Source: Xanthobacteraceae bacterium (lineage in GTDB: Bacteria > Pseudomonadota > Alphaproteobacteria > Rhizobiales > Xanthobacteraceae). Taken from it: 64,000 nucleotides of DNA. Below are positions 7,879-16,502 of the stretch, piece after piece. The position numbers and the translations under genes were made by a program. Each line of letters starts with the position of its first letter. Position 1 is the first letter of the stretch. The notes under the pieces are model-generated. The model had not been told where the DNA came from. It searched no databases and saw only the letters and a list, made by a program, of their open reading frames with translations. The stretch is from the NCBI GenBank assembly GCA_022844205.1, contig JALHMF010000005.1, positions 158,778 to 222,777 of the forward strand, in the 5' to 3' direction.

Positions 7879-8472
7879 TTAACGGGAGTTATGCCGGCCT
7901 CCATCCAGGAGTCGCAGCGCACCGCCAGGTACACGCTTGGGTGGTGCCAAAAGGTCAATCTCGCCCGCGCCCCGAGCATCTTCCCGCAGCAGCTGCCGCG
8001 AGGTCACAAGCTGAAGCCGGACCAGCGGCGTGACGCCGGCCCAATACGGGTTTTCCAGCGCCGTGAGCGCGCCCAGCATCCGGGCGTGCGTGCGCCCGCG
8101 GTGGCGGAGCGGAAGCGCGAGCAGCTCAAGATTCATAGCGCGGGCGTCCGCGGTTTTGCCGCGAAGTCCCACCACCGACGGGATCGCGGAAGCGGCGACG
8201 CAATCGAGCATCGAATTCAGGTCCTGCACATCCCCGGGCGCGAAGATTTCGGAGAGTGCGTGGCCTTTAATTTCACGTCCCAAAAGGGAACAGATGCGCG
8301 TGCCTGCGAGACGCACGACATGCCGGTCCCGCGTGCTGAATTCCAGCAGCAGCACGTCGCCGAGCAGCGTGCGGATCGCGGAAGGATCCAGATCGCTGCG
8401 CTCCGGCGCACTGCGGCCCGCGCGGAGACGATCCCAATAGCTGTAGAGAGCGCGGCTTGCGGCATGTTTCAT
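7879..8472 (-). CDS. PAS domain-containing protein (PAS_5 family)
   Basis: A 197-residue soluble protein. Residues 10-140 match the alphaproteobacterial PAS_5 group: an N-terminal ALYSYWDRLRAGRSAPERSDLDP, then LLGDVLLLEFSTRDRHVVRLAGTRICSLLGREIKGH (core strands), SEIFAPGD and LLALPLRHRGRTHARMLGALT. Such stand-alone PAS proteins are common in Rhizobiales; their ligands and partners are unknown. The C-terminal 40 residues (LLAPPKRVPGGALRLLDGGRHNSR) look unstructured. No kinase or regulator is adjacent. Confidence 0.8.
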   Translation of the reverse strand: MKHAASRALYSYWDRLRAGRSAPERSDLDPSAIRTLLGDVLLLEFSTRDRHVVRLAGTRICSLLGREIKGHALSEIFAPGDVQDLNSMLDCVAASAIPSVVGLRGKTADARAMNLELLALPLRHRGRTHARMLGALTALENPYWAGVTPLVRLQLVTSRQLLREDARGAGEIDLLAPPKRVPGGALRLLDGGRHNSR

Positions 8473-8793
8473 CTTGCGGCTCCTGTCACGAACTGACCCG
8501 CAGAGAGACGGGTTTCGTTCACACAGGAGGGAAGGAGCAGATCGCGTGCCGTCAGGATCGGGACTCGCGCAGGAGCAGTGCGTGCCCGGGGTTAGGGTTA
8601 AGCCTTGGTTTCAGTCGTGTTTCGCATTTGATTTGATAGGGTCGCTCTCGACAGCGCATTCAACCCCCGTTCAGCGCGAAACAACGAACAGGTCTGCGAC
8701 CCAACTTCCTCACGGGGAGGCGGGACGTGACGGGGCCCGCGGGAGCGGGGGCTTCCCGCGGGCTTCCCACCCCTAGATTCCATTCCATGCTGG
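8473..8793. other. intergenic region upstream of the PAS gene and rhomboid gene
   Basis: About 320 bases separate the PAS gene (minus) from the repeat at 8794. I see no supported gene. It should contain the PAS promoter. A short G+C-rich inverted repeat (gggcccgcgggagcgggggcttcccgcggg, around 8733-8762) is the only visible structure. Confidence 0.35.
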
Positions 8794-8900
8794 CGTTCTC
8801 CGGGCGACCGCGAAGCGGCGAACCGGGGTCCAGAAAAAAGTTATTCACTGTTGCTGGACTCCGGCTCTTGCCGCGCTCCGCGCGGCGTGACCGGGGAACG
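8794..8900. repeat. intergenic palindromic repeat, same type as 5884-5990
   Basis: The element starts cgttctccgggcg and ends ccggggaacg, with an internal ggggtccag...ctggactcc inverted pair around a short A+T-rich centre. The same outer ends and the same inner GGTCCAG/CTGGAC pair occur in the element after the carbonic anhydrase gene. It lies directly before the rhomboid gene. Confidence 0.6.
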
Positions 8901-8940
8901 TCCTTGCCCCTTGTGCCTTTGGGCCCTATCCATTCTCCGA

Positions 8941-9681
8941 ATGCTCGAACGCACCCCGGCTTCCCCCTCCGAACCGATCTTCAACCTGCCGTGGATCGTC
9001 ACGCTGTTTTCCGGCGCGATGATAGCGATCCACGCGATCCGGGCGTTTCTCGACAGCAAGACCGATATGGAAGTGTTGCTGTGGCTCGCGTTTCTGCCGG
9101 CGCGGTACGGCCCCACGCTGCGCCTGCGCGAAGCATTGCCGGGAGGCGATGCGGCCGACCTCTGGACATTCGTGACCTATGCGTTCCTGCATGGCGACAT
9201 CACGCATCTGATCGTGAACCTGGTCTGGTTGCTGGCATTCGGGAGTGCCGTCGCATGGCGCTTCGGCCCGCTGCGCTTTTCCGTCTTCTTTGCCGTTACC
9301 GCCGCGATCGGCGCGCTCACGCACCTGATGCTCCACTTCGGGGAGCTTGTGCCGCTCGTCGGCGCATCGGCCGCGATCTCCGCGGCGATGGCGGCGGCGT
9401 TGCGCTTCGCCTTCGAGGAAGGCGGCCCGCTTGGTGTTTTTCGGGGCCGGGGTGAGGCGGCGTTCCGCGTACCCGCGGCTTCGCTCGCGCAGGCGTTCAG
9501 GAACCGGCAGGTGCTGATCTTCACCGCTGTGTGGTTCGTCATCAACATTTTCTTCGGACTCGGATCGATCCCGGAACTCGTCGGCGATGCAACGGTGGCA
9601 TGGGAAGCGCATATCGGCGGCTTCCTGGCGGGGCTGTTTTTGTTCCCGCTGTTCGATCCGATTGGCAGTGCAAAAAAATAA
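8941..9681 (+). CDS. rhomboid family intramembrane serine protease
   Basis: A 246-residue polytopic membrane protein from the ATG at 8941 (MLERTPASPSEP). An upstream in-frame extension to 8851 lies in repeat sequence and was excluded. It shows the rhomboid plan: a first helix (PWIVTLFSGAMIAIHAIRAF), the loop and helix YAFLHGDITHLIVNLVWLL (conserved HGDxxHLxxN), the nucleophile Ser in VGASAAISA (G-x-S) near residue 142, and the catalytic His in WEAHIGGFLAGLFLFPLF near the C-terminus. These enzymes cut membrane proteins within or next to a transmembrane helix. The substrate is unknown. Confidence 0.88.
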   Translation: MLERTPASPSEPIFNLPWIVTLFSGAMIAIHAIRAFLDSKTDMEVLLWLAFLPARYGPTLRLREALPGGDAADLWTFVTYAFLHGDITHLIVNLVWLLAFGSAVAWRFGPLRFSVFFAVTAAIGALTHLMLHFGELVPLVGASAAISAAMAAALRFAFEEGGPLGVFRGRGEAAFRVPAASLAQAFRNRQVLIFTAVWFVINIFFGLGSIPELVGDATVAWEAHIGGFLAGLFLFPLFDPIGSAKK

Positions 9682-9744
9682 TCGCTTGCGGAGCGCCTCA
9701 TAGGCTTCCATCATTTCCGCAGGGGAAGCTCTTGGAGGCCAATC

Positions 9745-10176
9745 ATGACGGTCCGAGCCATTCTTTCACTCAAGGGCAGCGAGGTTACGACCGTTGCGCC
9801 CGAAGTTTCGTTGCATGAAGCGGCCAGGCTCCTGAGCGAGCAGCGCATCGGTGCCGTGGTCGTAACCGAAGCCAACGGCAAGCTCGCGGGCATTCTTTCG
9901 GAACGGGACATTGTCCGCGCGGTGGCGCAGCACGGCGAGGCAGCGCTGAATCAGCCCGTGCGCGAATTCATGACCAAGGGCGTCGTTACCTGCATGCCCG
10001 ACGACAAGATCGACGTGCTGATGATGCGCATGACTTCCGGCCGCTTCCGGCATCTGCCGGTGGTGGATGGCGGCACCCTAGGCGGGATCGTTTCCATCGG
10101 AGACGTGGTGAAATTCCGTGTCGCCGAAATGGAACGCGAGAGCGAGGCGCTGAAGCAGTATATTCTGACGGCGTAA
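9745..10176 (+). CDS. CBS-domain pair protein
   Basis: A 143-residue protein made almost only of two CBS domains: residues 8-65 (VTTVAPEVSLHEAARLLSEQRIGAVVV..GILSERDIVRAVAQ) and residues 75-130 (MTKGVVTCMPDDKIDVLMMRMTSGRFRHLPVVDGG..GIVSIGDVVKFRV). The typical SERDIVR and SIGDVVK ends of each unit are present. CBS pairs bind adenine nucleotides and sense energy state. In this size class they are usually stand-alone cytoplasmic sensors. The ribosome binding site cttggagg sits just upstream of the ATG. Confidence 0.9.
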   Translation: MTVRAILSLKGSEVTTVAPEVSLHEAARLLSEQRIGAVVVTEANGKLAGILSERDIVRAVAQHGEAALNQPVREFMTKGVVTCMPDDKIDVLMMRMTSGRFRHLPVVDGGTLGGIVSIGDVVKFRVAEMERESEALKQYILTA

Positions 10177-10185
10177 GCCAATCGC

Positions 10186-10318
10186 TGTCCTGCCCCGCCA
10201 ACGGGTCCGCGCAAAGCGCGGCCCGATGACAGGCTCCGGCGGGGCAACCAGTAACCACCTCGACTAATAATTAACGACGGCATTTACTGGATCGCCCGCT
10301 TTCGCGGGCGATACTGCG
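10186..10318. repeat. intergenic palindromic repeats between convergent genes
   Basis: Two inverted-repeat modules: GCCCCGCC..GGCGGGGC around 10194-10240 with an internal gcgcaaagcgc hairpin, and ttactggatcGCCCGCTTTCGCGGGCgat at 10283-10311. The second resembles the element at 21841-21890, which has 'ttactggatcatccgctttcgcggatgat'. They may double as terminators for the CBS gene and the patatin gene. Confidence 0.55.
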
Positions 10319-10322
10319 TGGA

Positions 10323-11306
10323 TCACCGCAACGCCGCGACCGTCTCTGAAATCTCGTCGAGCATCTTCTCGGTCGCTTCCTCGCCGAGCCGGATCGCTTC
10401 CTCGGCGCGGTGGAATTCGAACAGGCCGATGCGGCCGAGCTTCGGCGAAATCATCAGATCCGGCGGGTCGCCCGCGAGCCGGGAGCGCGCGATGCGGTCC
10501 TGCGTGATGTTGAATGCATCGATCATCACCGATGTGATTCCGCGCGGGCCGCTTTCATCCGCCAGCAGGTCGCGGCGGAATAGATGCAGCGGATTCATGA
10601 TCCGGCGCGGCTCACGCACGCTTTCGGGAATTTCATTGTTGTCGAGCGCCTGGATCACCGTGCCCCTGCCGAACACATCGACATTCAGGTTGACCGCGAT
10701 CACGACACGCGCACCGAGCGCACGGGCCGCGGACACCGGAATGGGGTTGACCAATGCGCCGTCCATGAGCCAGCGGCCGGAGAGTTTCACCGGACTGAAA
10801 ATGCCGGGCAGGGCATAGCTTGCCCGGATCGCGTCGATCAGCTTGCCCTGCGTGATCCAGATTTCGTGCCCGGAGCCGACTTCGGTGGCGATGGCGGCAA
10901 AGCGGGCGTCCAGCGTCTCGATATCGACATCGCCGAAATTCTGCGTCATCAGCCGCGAGAGCCGCCCGCCATTGATAAGGCCGCTCTGGCCGATGCGAAA
11001 ATCCATCAGGCCCAGTACGCGCCGCTTGGTTACGCTGCGGCACCATGCGTCGAGCACGTCGAGCCGCCCCGCAGCCCAGGCGCCGCCCACCAGCGCGCCG
11101 ATCGAAGTGCCGGCGATGACATCGGGCACTATGTTATTTTTCAGGAGCGTGCGGATGACGCCGATATGCGCCCATCCGCGCGCGGCACCGCCGCCGAGGG
11201 CGAGACCGATGCGCGGGCCTGCTGCCTTCGGCTCCTGCCGGTCCACGGGTTGCTCCGGCTCCAAGCCGTCGTCTTTCCGCTTCCACAAGCGAAACAGCAT
11301 TTCCAC
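10323..11306 (-). CDS. patatin-like phospholipase family protein (RssA-like)
   Basis: A 327-residue patatin-fold protein. The glycine-rich oxyanion loop LALGGGAARGWAHIGVI (residues 35-51), the nucleophile elbow GTSIG (Ser about residue 68) and the catalytic Asp in the DGA motif (LMDGALVNPIPVSAARALGA, near residue 186) are all present, so the Ser-Asp dyad is intact. These enzymes hydrolyse lipid acyl esters; the RssA branch to which this looks closest has no settled substrate. There is no signal peptide, so it is cytoplasmic or peripheral to the membrane. It is transcribed alone. Confidence 0.88.
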   Translation of the reverse strand: MEMLFRLWKRKDDGLEPEQPVDRQEPKAAGPRIGLALGGGAARGWAHIGVIRTLLKNNIVPDVIAGTSIGALVGGAWAAGRLDVLDAWCRSVTKRRVLGLMDFRIGQSGLINGGRLSRLMTQNFGDVDIETLDARFAAIATEVGSGHEIWITQGKLIDAIRASYALPGIFSPVKLSGRWLMDGALVNPIPVSAARALGARVVIAVNLNVDVFGRGTVIQALDNNEIPESVREPRRIMNPLHLFRRDLLADESGPRGITSVMIDAFNITQDRIARSRLAGDPPDLMISPKLGRIGLFEFHRAEEAIRLGEEATEKMLDEISETVAALR

Positions 11307-11403
11307 TCCATCGCCGCACCGAAGGGAAGCTAATCAGATTTCCCGGGCGCGCGTAGCTATTCCCACATTCACATTTAATGACGAAGCATGTCGGAAAAAG
11401 GGG

Positions 11404-11814
11404 TCAGCCCTTCACATCCGCAAGAAAGGAGAGCGTGCCTGCCTTGGCCTCAAGCCTGCGATAGAAGCAGGAGCGGCGGCCAGTGTGACAGACCACCCGG
11501 TCACCCCCCATCGTGGCGCGGATCAGGATCGCGTCCTGATCGCAGTCCACCAGAACTTCCGCGACCGTGAGCGTATTGCCACTCGTCTCGCCCTTGCGCC
11601 AAAGCTGTTTCCGGGACCGCGACCAGAACCATGCCTCGCCGGTGTCCATGGTGCGGGCGAGCGCTTCTTCGTTCATGTGCGCCAGCATCAGCACCGCACC
11701 GTCGCCGGCGTCGGTCACGATGCAGGAGATCAGTCCGTGCTCGTCGAAACGGGGAGTAAAACTCGTGCCTGTTTCGAGCGATTTCGCATCGCCGGGTTTT
11801 GCGAAGCGCGACAT
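11404..11814 (-). CDS. hisI: phosphoribosyl-AMP cyclohydrolase
   Basis: A 136-residue HisI enzyme, third step of histidine synthesis (opens the adenine ring of phosphoribosyl-AMP). It starts at the ATG at 11814 (MSRFAKPGDA); a longer open frame upstream to 12045 overlaps folE and is a shadow. Diagnostic pieces: VLMLAHMNEEALARTMDTGEAWFWSRSRK, LWRKGETSGN, the zinc ligands in VDCDQDAIL and HTGRRSCFYR. It is the stand-alone form without the HisE pyrophosphohydrolase domain. It follows folE on the same strand but is separated from it by a terminator, so it likely has its own promoter. Confidence 0.93.
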   Translation of the reverse strand: MSRFAKPGDAKSLETGTSFTPRFDEHGLISCIVTDAGDGAVLMLAHMNEEALARTMDTGEAWFWSRSRKQLWRKGETSGNTLTVAEVLVDCDQDAILIRATMGGDRVVCHTGRRSCFYRRLEAKAGTLSFLADVKG

Positions 11815-11861
11815 GGTTGTTCTCCTCAGGCCGCATGGAATCGAGCGGATGGAATAACGCA

Positions 11862-11896
11862 AAGAAAAAGGCCCCGGACAAGTCCGGGGCCTCGAA
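11862..11896 (-). terminator. rho-independent terminator of folE
   Basis: On the minus strand aggccccgga/tccggggcct (stem 11869-11892, 4-base loop) is followed by TTTTTCTTTG. It sits 24 bases after the folE stop and immediately before the hisI start region. Confidence 0.85.
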
Positions 11897-11915
11897 ACTC
11901 TCGGTCTTTCAGAGC

Positions 11916-12548
11916 TTACGAACGGCTCTGGCGGACGAGGGTGATGAACCGGACCTGTTCGGCCGGATCGTCGCGGAAGACGCCGCTGAACTGCGTCGTC
12001 ACCGTCGAAGAACCGTGTTTCTGGATGCCGCGCATGGACATGCACATATGCTCGGCCTCGATCATGATGGCTACACCGCGAGCCTTGAGATGGTCGTCGA
12101 TGGCGCCGATGATCTGCGAGGTGAGGTGTTCCTGCGTCTGCAAACGGCGGGCATACATGTCCACCACGCGGGCGATCTTCGACAGACCGACCACGCGATC
12201 CATCGGGAAGTACGCGATGTGCGCCTTGCCAATGATCGGCAGCATGTGGTGTTCGCAGTAGGAGTAGAACGGAATATCACGCAACAGGACGAGATCGTCG
12301 AAGTGACCGATCTCGCCGAAGGTGCGGCCCAGTTCTTCCTCCGGCGACATGCCGTAACCAGTGAAAAACTGTTCGAGCGCCTTGACTACACGTTTGGGCG
12401 TATCCAGCAGGCCTTCGCGGTTGGGATTGTCGCCAATCCACTGTACGAGCACACGCGCTGCGGCTTCAGCTTGCTCGCGGGTAGGCCGCTGCGGGACGGC
12501 CTCCGTTCTATCGACGCGTGGCTGAAGCGTGGTTACTACGGCATCCAT
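11916..12548 (-). CDS. folE: GTP cyclohydrolase I
   Basis: A 210-residue type I GTP cyclohydrolase, which converts GTP to 7,8-dihydroneopterin triphosphate at the entry to folate synthesis. The start at 12548 (MDAVVTTLQ) was preferred; the frame is open ten codons further (12578). The catalytic core is clear: [37 protein letters not shown] (zinc Cys and His, CEHH), [25 protein letters not shown] and the second zinc cysteine in [12 protein letters not shown]. Length is standard. The Fe-S scaffold and yidD genes diverge from it. Confidence 0.95.
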   Translation of the reverse strand: MDAVVTTLQPRVDRTEAVPQRPTREQAEAAARVLVQWIGDNPNREGLLDTPKRVVKALEQFFTGYGMSPEEELGRTFGEIGHFDDLVLLRDIPFYSYCEHHMLPIIGKAHIAYFPMDRVVGLSKIARVVDMYARRLQTQEHLTSQIIGAIDDHLKARGVAIMIEAEHMCMSMRGIQKHGSSTVTTQFSGVFRDDPAEQVRFITLVRQSRS

Positions 12549-12905
12549 GACTTGATCTTTCTCCCGTTCGACCGGCAACTCTATGAGCTGACCGGAGTGT
12601 CACCGGTGTGCACCCCTGGCGGCCATCCATCAGGACGGACTTCAGACCGCAGTAATCCTCGGCGGAGGAAACCTCGGGCACTTGCCGAAGTCTTCCGCCT
12701 GTCCCTAGCGACCACTATATTGACTTGGGTTTCGTAACCTCAGAACGACGCCCACCACGGGATTCGCAAGACCCGCTTGATCGACAACATAGTCACCGAT
12801 CAAGGCAGAACTTTAGCAGGCATAAAAAGTTCCGGAAGTGGCAATATCAAACTATGTTAGTGACTTAGGTGAATATCGGTTCACCTCGAAGGGCCGGGCA
12901 TTAAT
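12549..12905. promoter_or_regulatory. divergent intergenic region between folE and the Fe-S scaffold gene
   Basis: About 357 bases with no supported gene. It must hold the folE promoter (minus) and the promoter of the scaffold-yidD pair (plus). A small palindrome cgatcaaggcag/cttgatcg pair (about 12776-12806) and an A+T-rich stretch around 12820-12860 are visible. I cannot assign a specific regulator. Confidence 0.35.
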
Positions 12906-13355
12906 ATGCTGGACGACGTCTATAATCGAAGGATTCTTGAACTGGCCGGGGACATTCCCCGCATCGGCCGGTTGCCTGATCCGGACGCTACGGCTACCGC
13001 GCACTCAAAGCTTTGTGGGTCCACGGTCACCATAGACCTAAAGATGGATGGGGACACCGTAACGGACTTCGCCCATGATGTGAAAGCCTGTGCCTTGGGG
13101 CAGGCTTCCTCTTCGATTATGGCGCGGCATGTCGTTGGGACCACCGCGGACGAGTTACGCGACATCCGGTCGCGTGTCGGGAAGATGCTCAAGGAGAAGG
13201 GGGAGCCACCGGCCGGGGAGTGGGCGGACCTCGCCGTCCTGGGGCCGGTCAGGGATTACCCCGCCCGCCATGCCTCTACCATGCTGACATTCGACGCTGT
13301 GGTGGATGCAATCGATCAGATCGAGGCGAAGCGGCGGGTGCAGGCGGCGGAGTGA
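12906..13355 (+). CDS. iron-sulfur cluster assembly scaffold protein (IscU/NifU-N family)
   Basis: A 149-residue IscU-like protein. The first cluster-ligand region is SKLCGSTVTIDLKMDGDTV (Cys37), the second VKACALGQASSSIMA (Cys62). Where IscU has His-Cys as the third ligand pair, this protein has YPARHASTML, so His122 is kept but the cysteine is Ala123. This variant is a reason not to call it iscU outright; it may be a SufU/IscU-type helper or a cluster carrier. The gene overlaps the yidD start by four bases (GTGA), so they are translationally coupled. Confidence in the family is high, in the exact role low. Confidence 0.85.
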   Translation: MLDDVYNRRILELAGDIPRIGRLPDPDATATAHSKLCGSTVTIDLKMDGDTVTDFAHDVKACALGQASSSIMARHVVGTTADELRDIRSRVGKMLKEKGEPPAGEWADLAVLGPVRDYPARHASTMLTFDAVVDAIDQIEAKRRVQAAE

Positions 13356-13741
13356 CGCCGAACCAAGCTTTTCAGTTGCTTGTCAGGCTGCCCAGGAACA
13401 TGGGCAGGGGCCTGATCTGGATTTACCGGCATACTTTGTCGGCCATTTTCGGCCGGATGTGCCGTCACCTTCCCACCTGTTCCGAATATGCGGATGAAGC
13501 CTTGCACCGCCACGGCCTCTGGGCCGGCGGGTGGATGACTTTGGGCAGGATCTGCCGCTGTCATCCGTACGGCACTTCCGGCCTCGACTTCGTTCTGCGC
13601 ACAATGCGCCGCGACGCGCGTTGGTATCTCCCGTGGCGCTACGCGCTGTGGCGGACGACAAACGAAGATGTACGCGAAGATGTACGCGCCGAGGGCGAGG
13701 CGGTGCCCCCGGCGCGCCAAGCACCTAACGACCCAGACTGA
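13352..13741 (+). CDS. yidD: membrane protein insertion efficiency factor YidD
   Basis: A 129-residue YidD family protein. The family core is intact: LIWIYRHTLSAIFGRMCRHLPTCSEYADEALHRHGLWAGG, then RICRCHPYGTSGLDFV, with the paired cysteines of RHLPTCSEY and RCHPYG. YidD helps YidC insert membrane proteins. The GTG at 13352 overlaps the scaffold stop (GTGA). An ATG at 13400 is an alternative that would give 113 residues. The C-terminal tail of about 25 residues is acidic and unconserved. The last 17 bases overlap the convergent gene at 13725. Confidence 0.88.
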   Translation: MTPNQAFQLLVRLPRNMGRGLIWIYRHTLSAIFGRMCRHLPTCSEYADEALHRHGLWAGGWMTLGRICRCHPYGTSGLDFVLRTMRRDARWYLPWRYALWRTTNEDVREDVRAEGEAVPPARQAPNDPD

Positions 13742-14843
13742 CCAATTCCTCGAGCCGTTTTGGCGCTTCCTTGGATCCGTATTCCCTTGCTTTTTCGTAC
13801 CAGTCGCGAGCCCGCGCGATGTCCGGACCGACGCCGATGACACCGAGCCTCTTCAACACGACAGGGTCGTAGGTCGCGGCCAGTGCATAGGCCGCGTCCG
13901 AACTCTTCGCTTCCGCCGCGCGCCGGAACAGAAGACGCGCGCCCGCGAGATCGCCGCTCATCAGCATTCGCTCGCCACGCTTCAGCAGCAGCGCCACTTC
14001 CTCCGCATCCATTTCGAGTGGAGGCGGGGAGGCCGGTGTCCGTTCGACCGGTGCGAATGCCGGTGTTCGAGGGATCGAGGTGGTCTGCACGGGCTTCGGC
14101 TGGATCGTTGTTGCCGCGGCTGCGGCTTCTTCCTTCGGATTCCAGTCGAGGCGGATGTTCTTCTGATCGATCACCGTATTGTCGGCGCGCTTCAGCGTGA
14201 CCGAATATTCCATCGTTCCCTTGAAGCCCTGCGGTGGACGGATCACCGTTTCCGCAAGTTCGCCCGCCGGTACGATCCAGCCGGTCGATCCCCACGGCGT
14301 GCCGTGGCTGAGGGTCGTTCCCGCCGTGAGGCCGCTGATGACGGCGTTGGCCCCTTGCACCGGCCCTTCGGCGACGGCGCCGATCAGGATTTCGTCGTTG
14401 CTCTCCATCACCGCGCCGTCGGCGACCAGACGCGGGTCGGCGGGATTGCGTTTCTTCTGGTCGGTGCTGACGGCCGCGAGCTGGATAATCTGATCGCCCA
14501 TGTTCGAGGACCACATTTTTTGCAGCCAGATCCTGTCGATCGCGTAGTAGCTCGCGGCACCCGCAAATAGCACGGTGCCCATGATCGTTACCGGCAGCTT
14601 CCAGCTGTGGCCGCTGCGCTGCATCTGCGCCGGCGGGCGGTAGCGCGGGTCGCGCTCGCGCTGGATGCGGCGATGCTCGGACACGATCGAACGCGTGAGC
14701 CGTTCGTAGCTTCCCGGCGAGAGCGGTGGCGATGCTTCCGCGACCCATGGCTGCTCCGGATTGAGCGTGGCGCCGGTGGGTTGCGATTGCTGGAGTGGAT
14801 CGAAGCTGCGGTAAGGATTGGCACGTTGGGTAGGAGTACTCAT
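13725..14843 (-). CDS. membrane-anchored protein with C-terminal Sel1-like/TPR repeats
   Basis: A 372-residue protein. Residues 1-80 are polar and proline-rich. One transmembrane helix follows (about 85-105, LPVTIMGTVLFAGAASYYAI), then a predicted periplasmic region with a beta-rich section (SGLTAGTTLSHGTPWGSTGWIVPAGELAETVIRPPQGFKG). The C-terminal 90 residues form Sel1-like repeats: LLLKRGERMLMSGDLAGARLLFRRAAEAKSSDAAYALAATYDP and DIARARDWYEKAREYGSKEA. The same pattern (short Sel1 tail preceded by an FtsN-like single-pass topology) occurs in many Rhizobiales envelope proteins of unknown role. It lies upstream of the TAXI gene in the convergent direction of yidD. Confidence 0.75.
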   Translation of the reverse strand: MSTPTQRANPYRSFDPLQQSQPTGATLNPEQPWVAEASPPLSPGSYERLTRSIVSEHRRIQRERDPRYRPPAQMQRSGHSWKLPVTIMGTVLFAGAASYYAIDRIWLQKMWSSNMGDQIIQLAAVSTDQKKRNPADPRLVADGAVMESNDEILIGAVAEGPVQGANAVISGLTAGTTLSHGTPWGSTGWIVPAGELAETVIRPPQGFKGTMEYSVTLKRADNTVIDQKNIRLDWNPKEEAAAAATTIQPKPVQTTSIPRTPAFAPVERTPASPPPLEMDAEEVALLLKRGERMLMSGDLAGARLLFRRAAEAKSSDAAYALAATYDPVVLKRLGVIGVGPDIARARDWYEKAREYGSKEAPKRLEELVSLGR

Positions 14844-14896
14844 TACTAATCTCCCGAACTCTGGCTCGTTAATTTCCAGTCCGTCTCCTCTTTGTT

Positions 14897-14945
14897 GGAG
14901 CGCGATCCTTTTCGGAAAAGCGGAAGCCGCTTTTCGGGGATTACG
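14897..14945. repeat. dispersed rhizobial palindrome (CCGAAAAG..CTTTTCGG type)
   Basis: TTTTCGGAAAAGCGG faces CCGCTTTTCGGGGAT around a short centre, bounded by gcgcgatcc and ggattacgc. It matches the general form of the abundant Rhizobiales palindromic element seen again at 26938-26988. It lies between the Sel1 protein gene and the 3' end of the TAXI gene. Confidence 0.65.
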
Positions 14946-14954
14946 CCTGCTGAT

Positions 14955-16136
14955 TCATCGGCGCTGTTCGCGCGCCTGCTTCCATTGCAGGAAAGCCTGG
15001 AACAGTTGCTCGCGGTCGTCGGCGGCGAAGGCGGTGGGCCGGGCGGCCGCGTCGCGCTTCGCGGCGGCGAGGAAGGTGTTGAACTCCGCGCGCTCGCTCT
15101 CGGCGACCTTGGGCAGGTTTTTCTGCAGCCATTCCTCCGCCGCGTCGAAACGCTTCCAGCCGGGCAGGGTGGCGGCGAGATTGGCTTCCTTCCATTTCGG
15201 ATGGCGCGGAGCTTTTTGGAACTCAGCGAGCCGTGGAAAGAACTGCTCCACGAATTTCACGGTGCGCTGGTAACGGTCCGTGCCCTTCGGCCAGTTATAG
15301 GCGATGAGCACGGCGCCGACCGCGACCGAGTCCACGCTTGTCCCCGCCTCGATCAGGTTCGGGTAATCTTCATGCGTGAAGGTGGTCGGCAGGTAATCGT
15401 TTTGCAGAGGCTTCGAATAGGCGACCGGCAGGATGCGGAACCCGTCCGCCGCTTTCAGGGTGCGGGTGGAGCCGGTGGGTTTTCCGGCGATCAGGATGGA
15501 GGCTGAGATCTCGCCGCGCTTCATCGCCTCGAAGGCGTCGGCCTGGCTCATGTTCACTTCGATCGGCTTCACGCCGATTTTTTCGAAGATGTCGCGCGTC
15601 GAAAGCTGCGTGCCGCTGCCGATGTCTGAGAAATTGACTTTCTTCCCGCCGAGCTGATCCAGTGAGGTGACGCCGCTTTCCGCGCGCGTGATAAAATGCA
15701 GTTCTTCGTTGAACAGCTTGGCGATATAGACAATCTGGTTGTCGATATTGCCAATCTCGTTCGTGCGGCGGAAATAGCCGAGCAGGTTCGACTGGGTGAT
15801 CCCGAGATCGACGCCCTTCAGATAGCGAACGTCGCGGATGTTCTGGCCGCCGCCTTTGCCGATGACCGGCAAAATGCGGAATTCATTGCCGTTATCGAGC
15901 ACCGCCGAAAGATCGTAGGCGATGCTGAGATAGGTCGCGTTCGGATTGCCCGAAACAATCGTGATTGTGTTCTGGTTGATCTGCCAGGCCTGCTGGACCT
16001 GGACCGGCGTCTCGGCCGCGCCGTTTTTCTTCCACGGACGCGAATCCTGGGCGCTGGCGGTCTGGTTGGCCGAGTGAAGGACGCAGATCCCCGTTGCCGC
16101 GGCGAGCGCCGCGGCGAATACAAAACGCTTACTCAT
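14955..16136 (-). CDS. TAXI family TRAP transporter solute-binding protein
   Basis: A 393-residue periplasmic binding protein starting at the ATG at 16136 (MSKRFVFAAALAAATGICVL, a signal peptide with cleavage likely after ASA). An open extension to 16364 was rejected. The mature part shows the TAXI pattern: NTITIVSGNPNATYLSIAYDLSAVLDNGN near the N-terminus, DLGITQSNLL, HFITRAESGVTSLDQLGGKKVNFSDIGSGTQLSTRDIFE, and AFEAMKRGEISASILIAGKPTGS. TAXI proteins feed TRAP transporters, but no TRAP membrane subunits lie in this window, so it is an orphan receptor or works with distant genes. The ligand is unknown. Confidence 0.85.
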   Translation of the reverse strand: MSKRFVFAAALAAATGICVLHSANQTASAQDSRPWKKNGAAETPVQVQQAWQINQNTITIVSGNPNATYLSIAYDLSAVLDNGNEFRILPVIGKGGGQNIRDVRYLKGVDLGITQSNLLGYFRRTNEIGNIDNQIVYIAKLFNEELHFITRAESGVTSLDQLGGKKVNFSDIGSGTQLSTRDIFEKIGVKPIEVNMSQADAFEAMKRGEISASILIAGKPTGSTRTLKAADGFRILPVAYSKPLQNDYLPTTFTHEDYPNLIEAGTSVDSVAVGAVLIAYNWPKGTDRYQRTVKFVEQFFPRLAEFQKAPRHPKWKEANLAATLPGWKRFDAAEEWLQKNLPKVAESERAEFNTFLAAAKRDAAARPTAFAADDREQLFQAFLQWKQAREQRR

Positions 16137-16502
16137 ACTCACACCGGATGGAAGAAACGACCCCGTCTCTCCGCAACCGCTCCCTGACCGGCACAGGTCC
16201 CATCGCCCCGAGGACCAGTGCTTGACCCCATCTCGCCGGCTTCGCCTCGATTGTTGAAGGCTGCGCGGACTTGAGTGCGTTTTAACTGGCGCGATTTTCG
16301 TTAGGGATTGAGGCGGCAGTTCGCACCGTTTGTGGCAACAGCGGGGTATTGTCGGGAGCGCCAAATTGGTGTTTTTCTTTTTCCCGCGCGGGTTGATTCA
16401 CCGCGTGCGAAGCGCCGGAATGTTTCTTCGTCGGCTTCCGCACAACTGACCGGTCACGCTTACCTGCATCCGTAGGCAGCGAGTGAGCAACAGGAGAATG
16501 AA
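16137..16502. promoter_or_regulatory. divergent intergenic region between TAXI gene and thrS
   Basis: About 366 bases. It holds the promoters of both genes and, just before thrS, the ribosome binding site caggag (16490s). I saw no T-box or attenuator-like structure. A short open frame on the minus strand (16282-16533) crosses the thrS start and is not supported. Confidence 0.35.
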
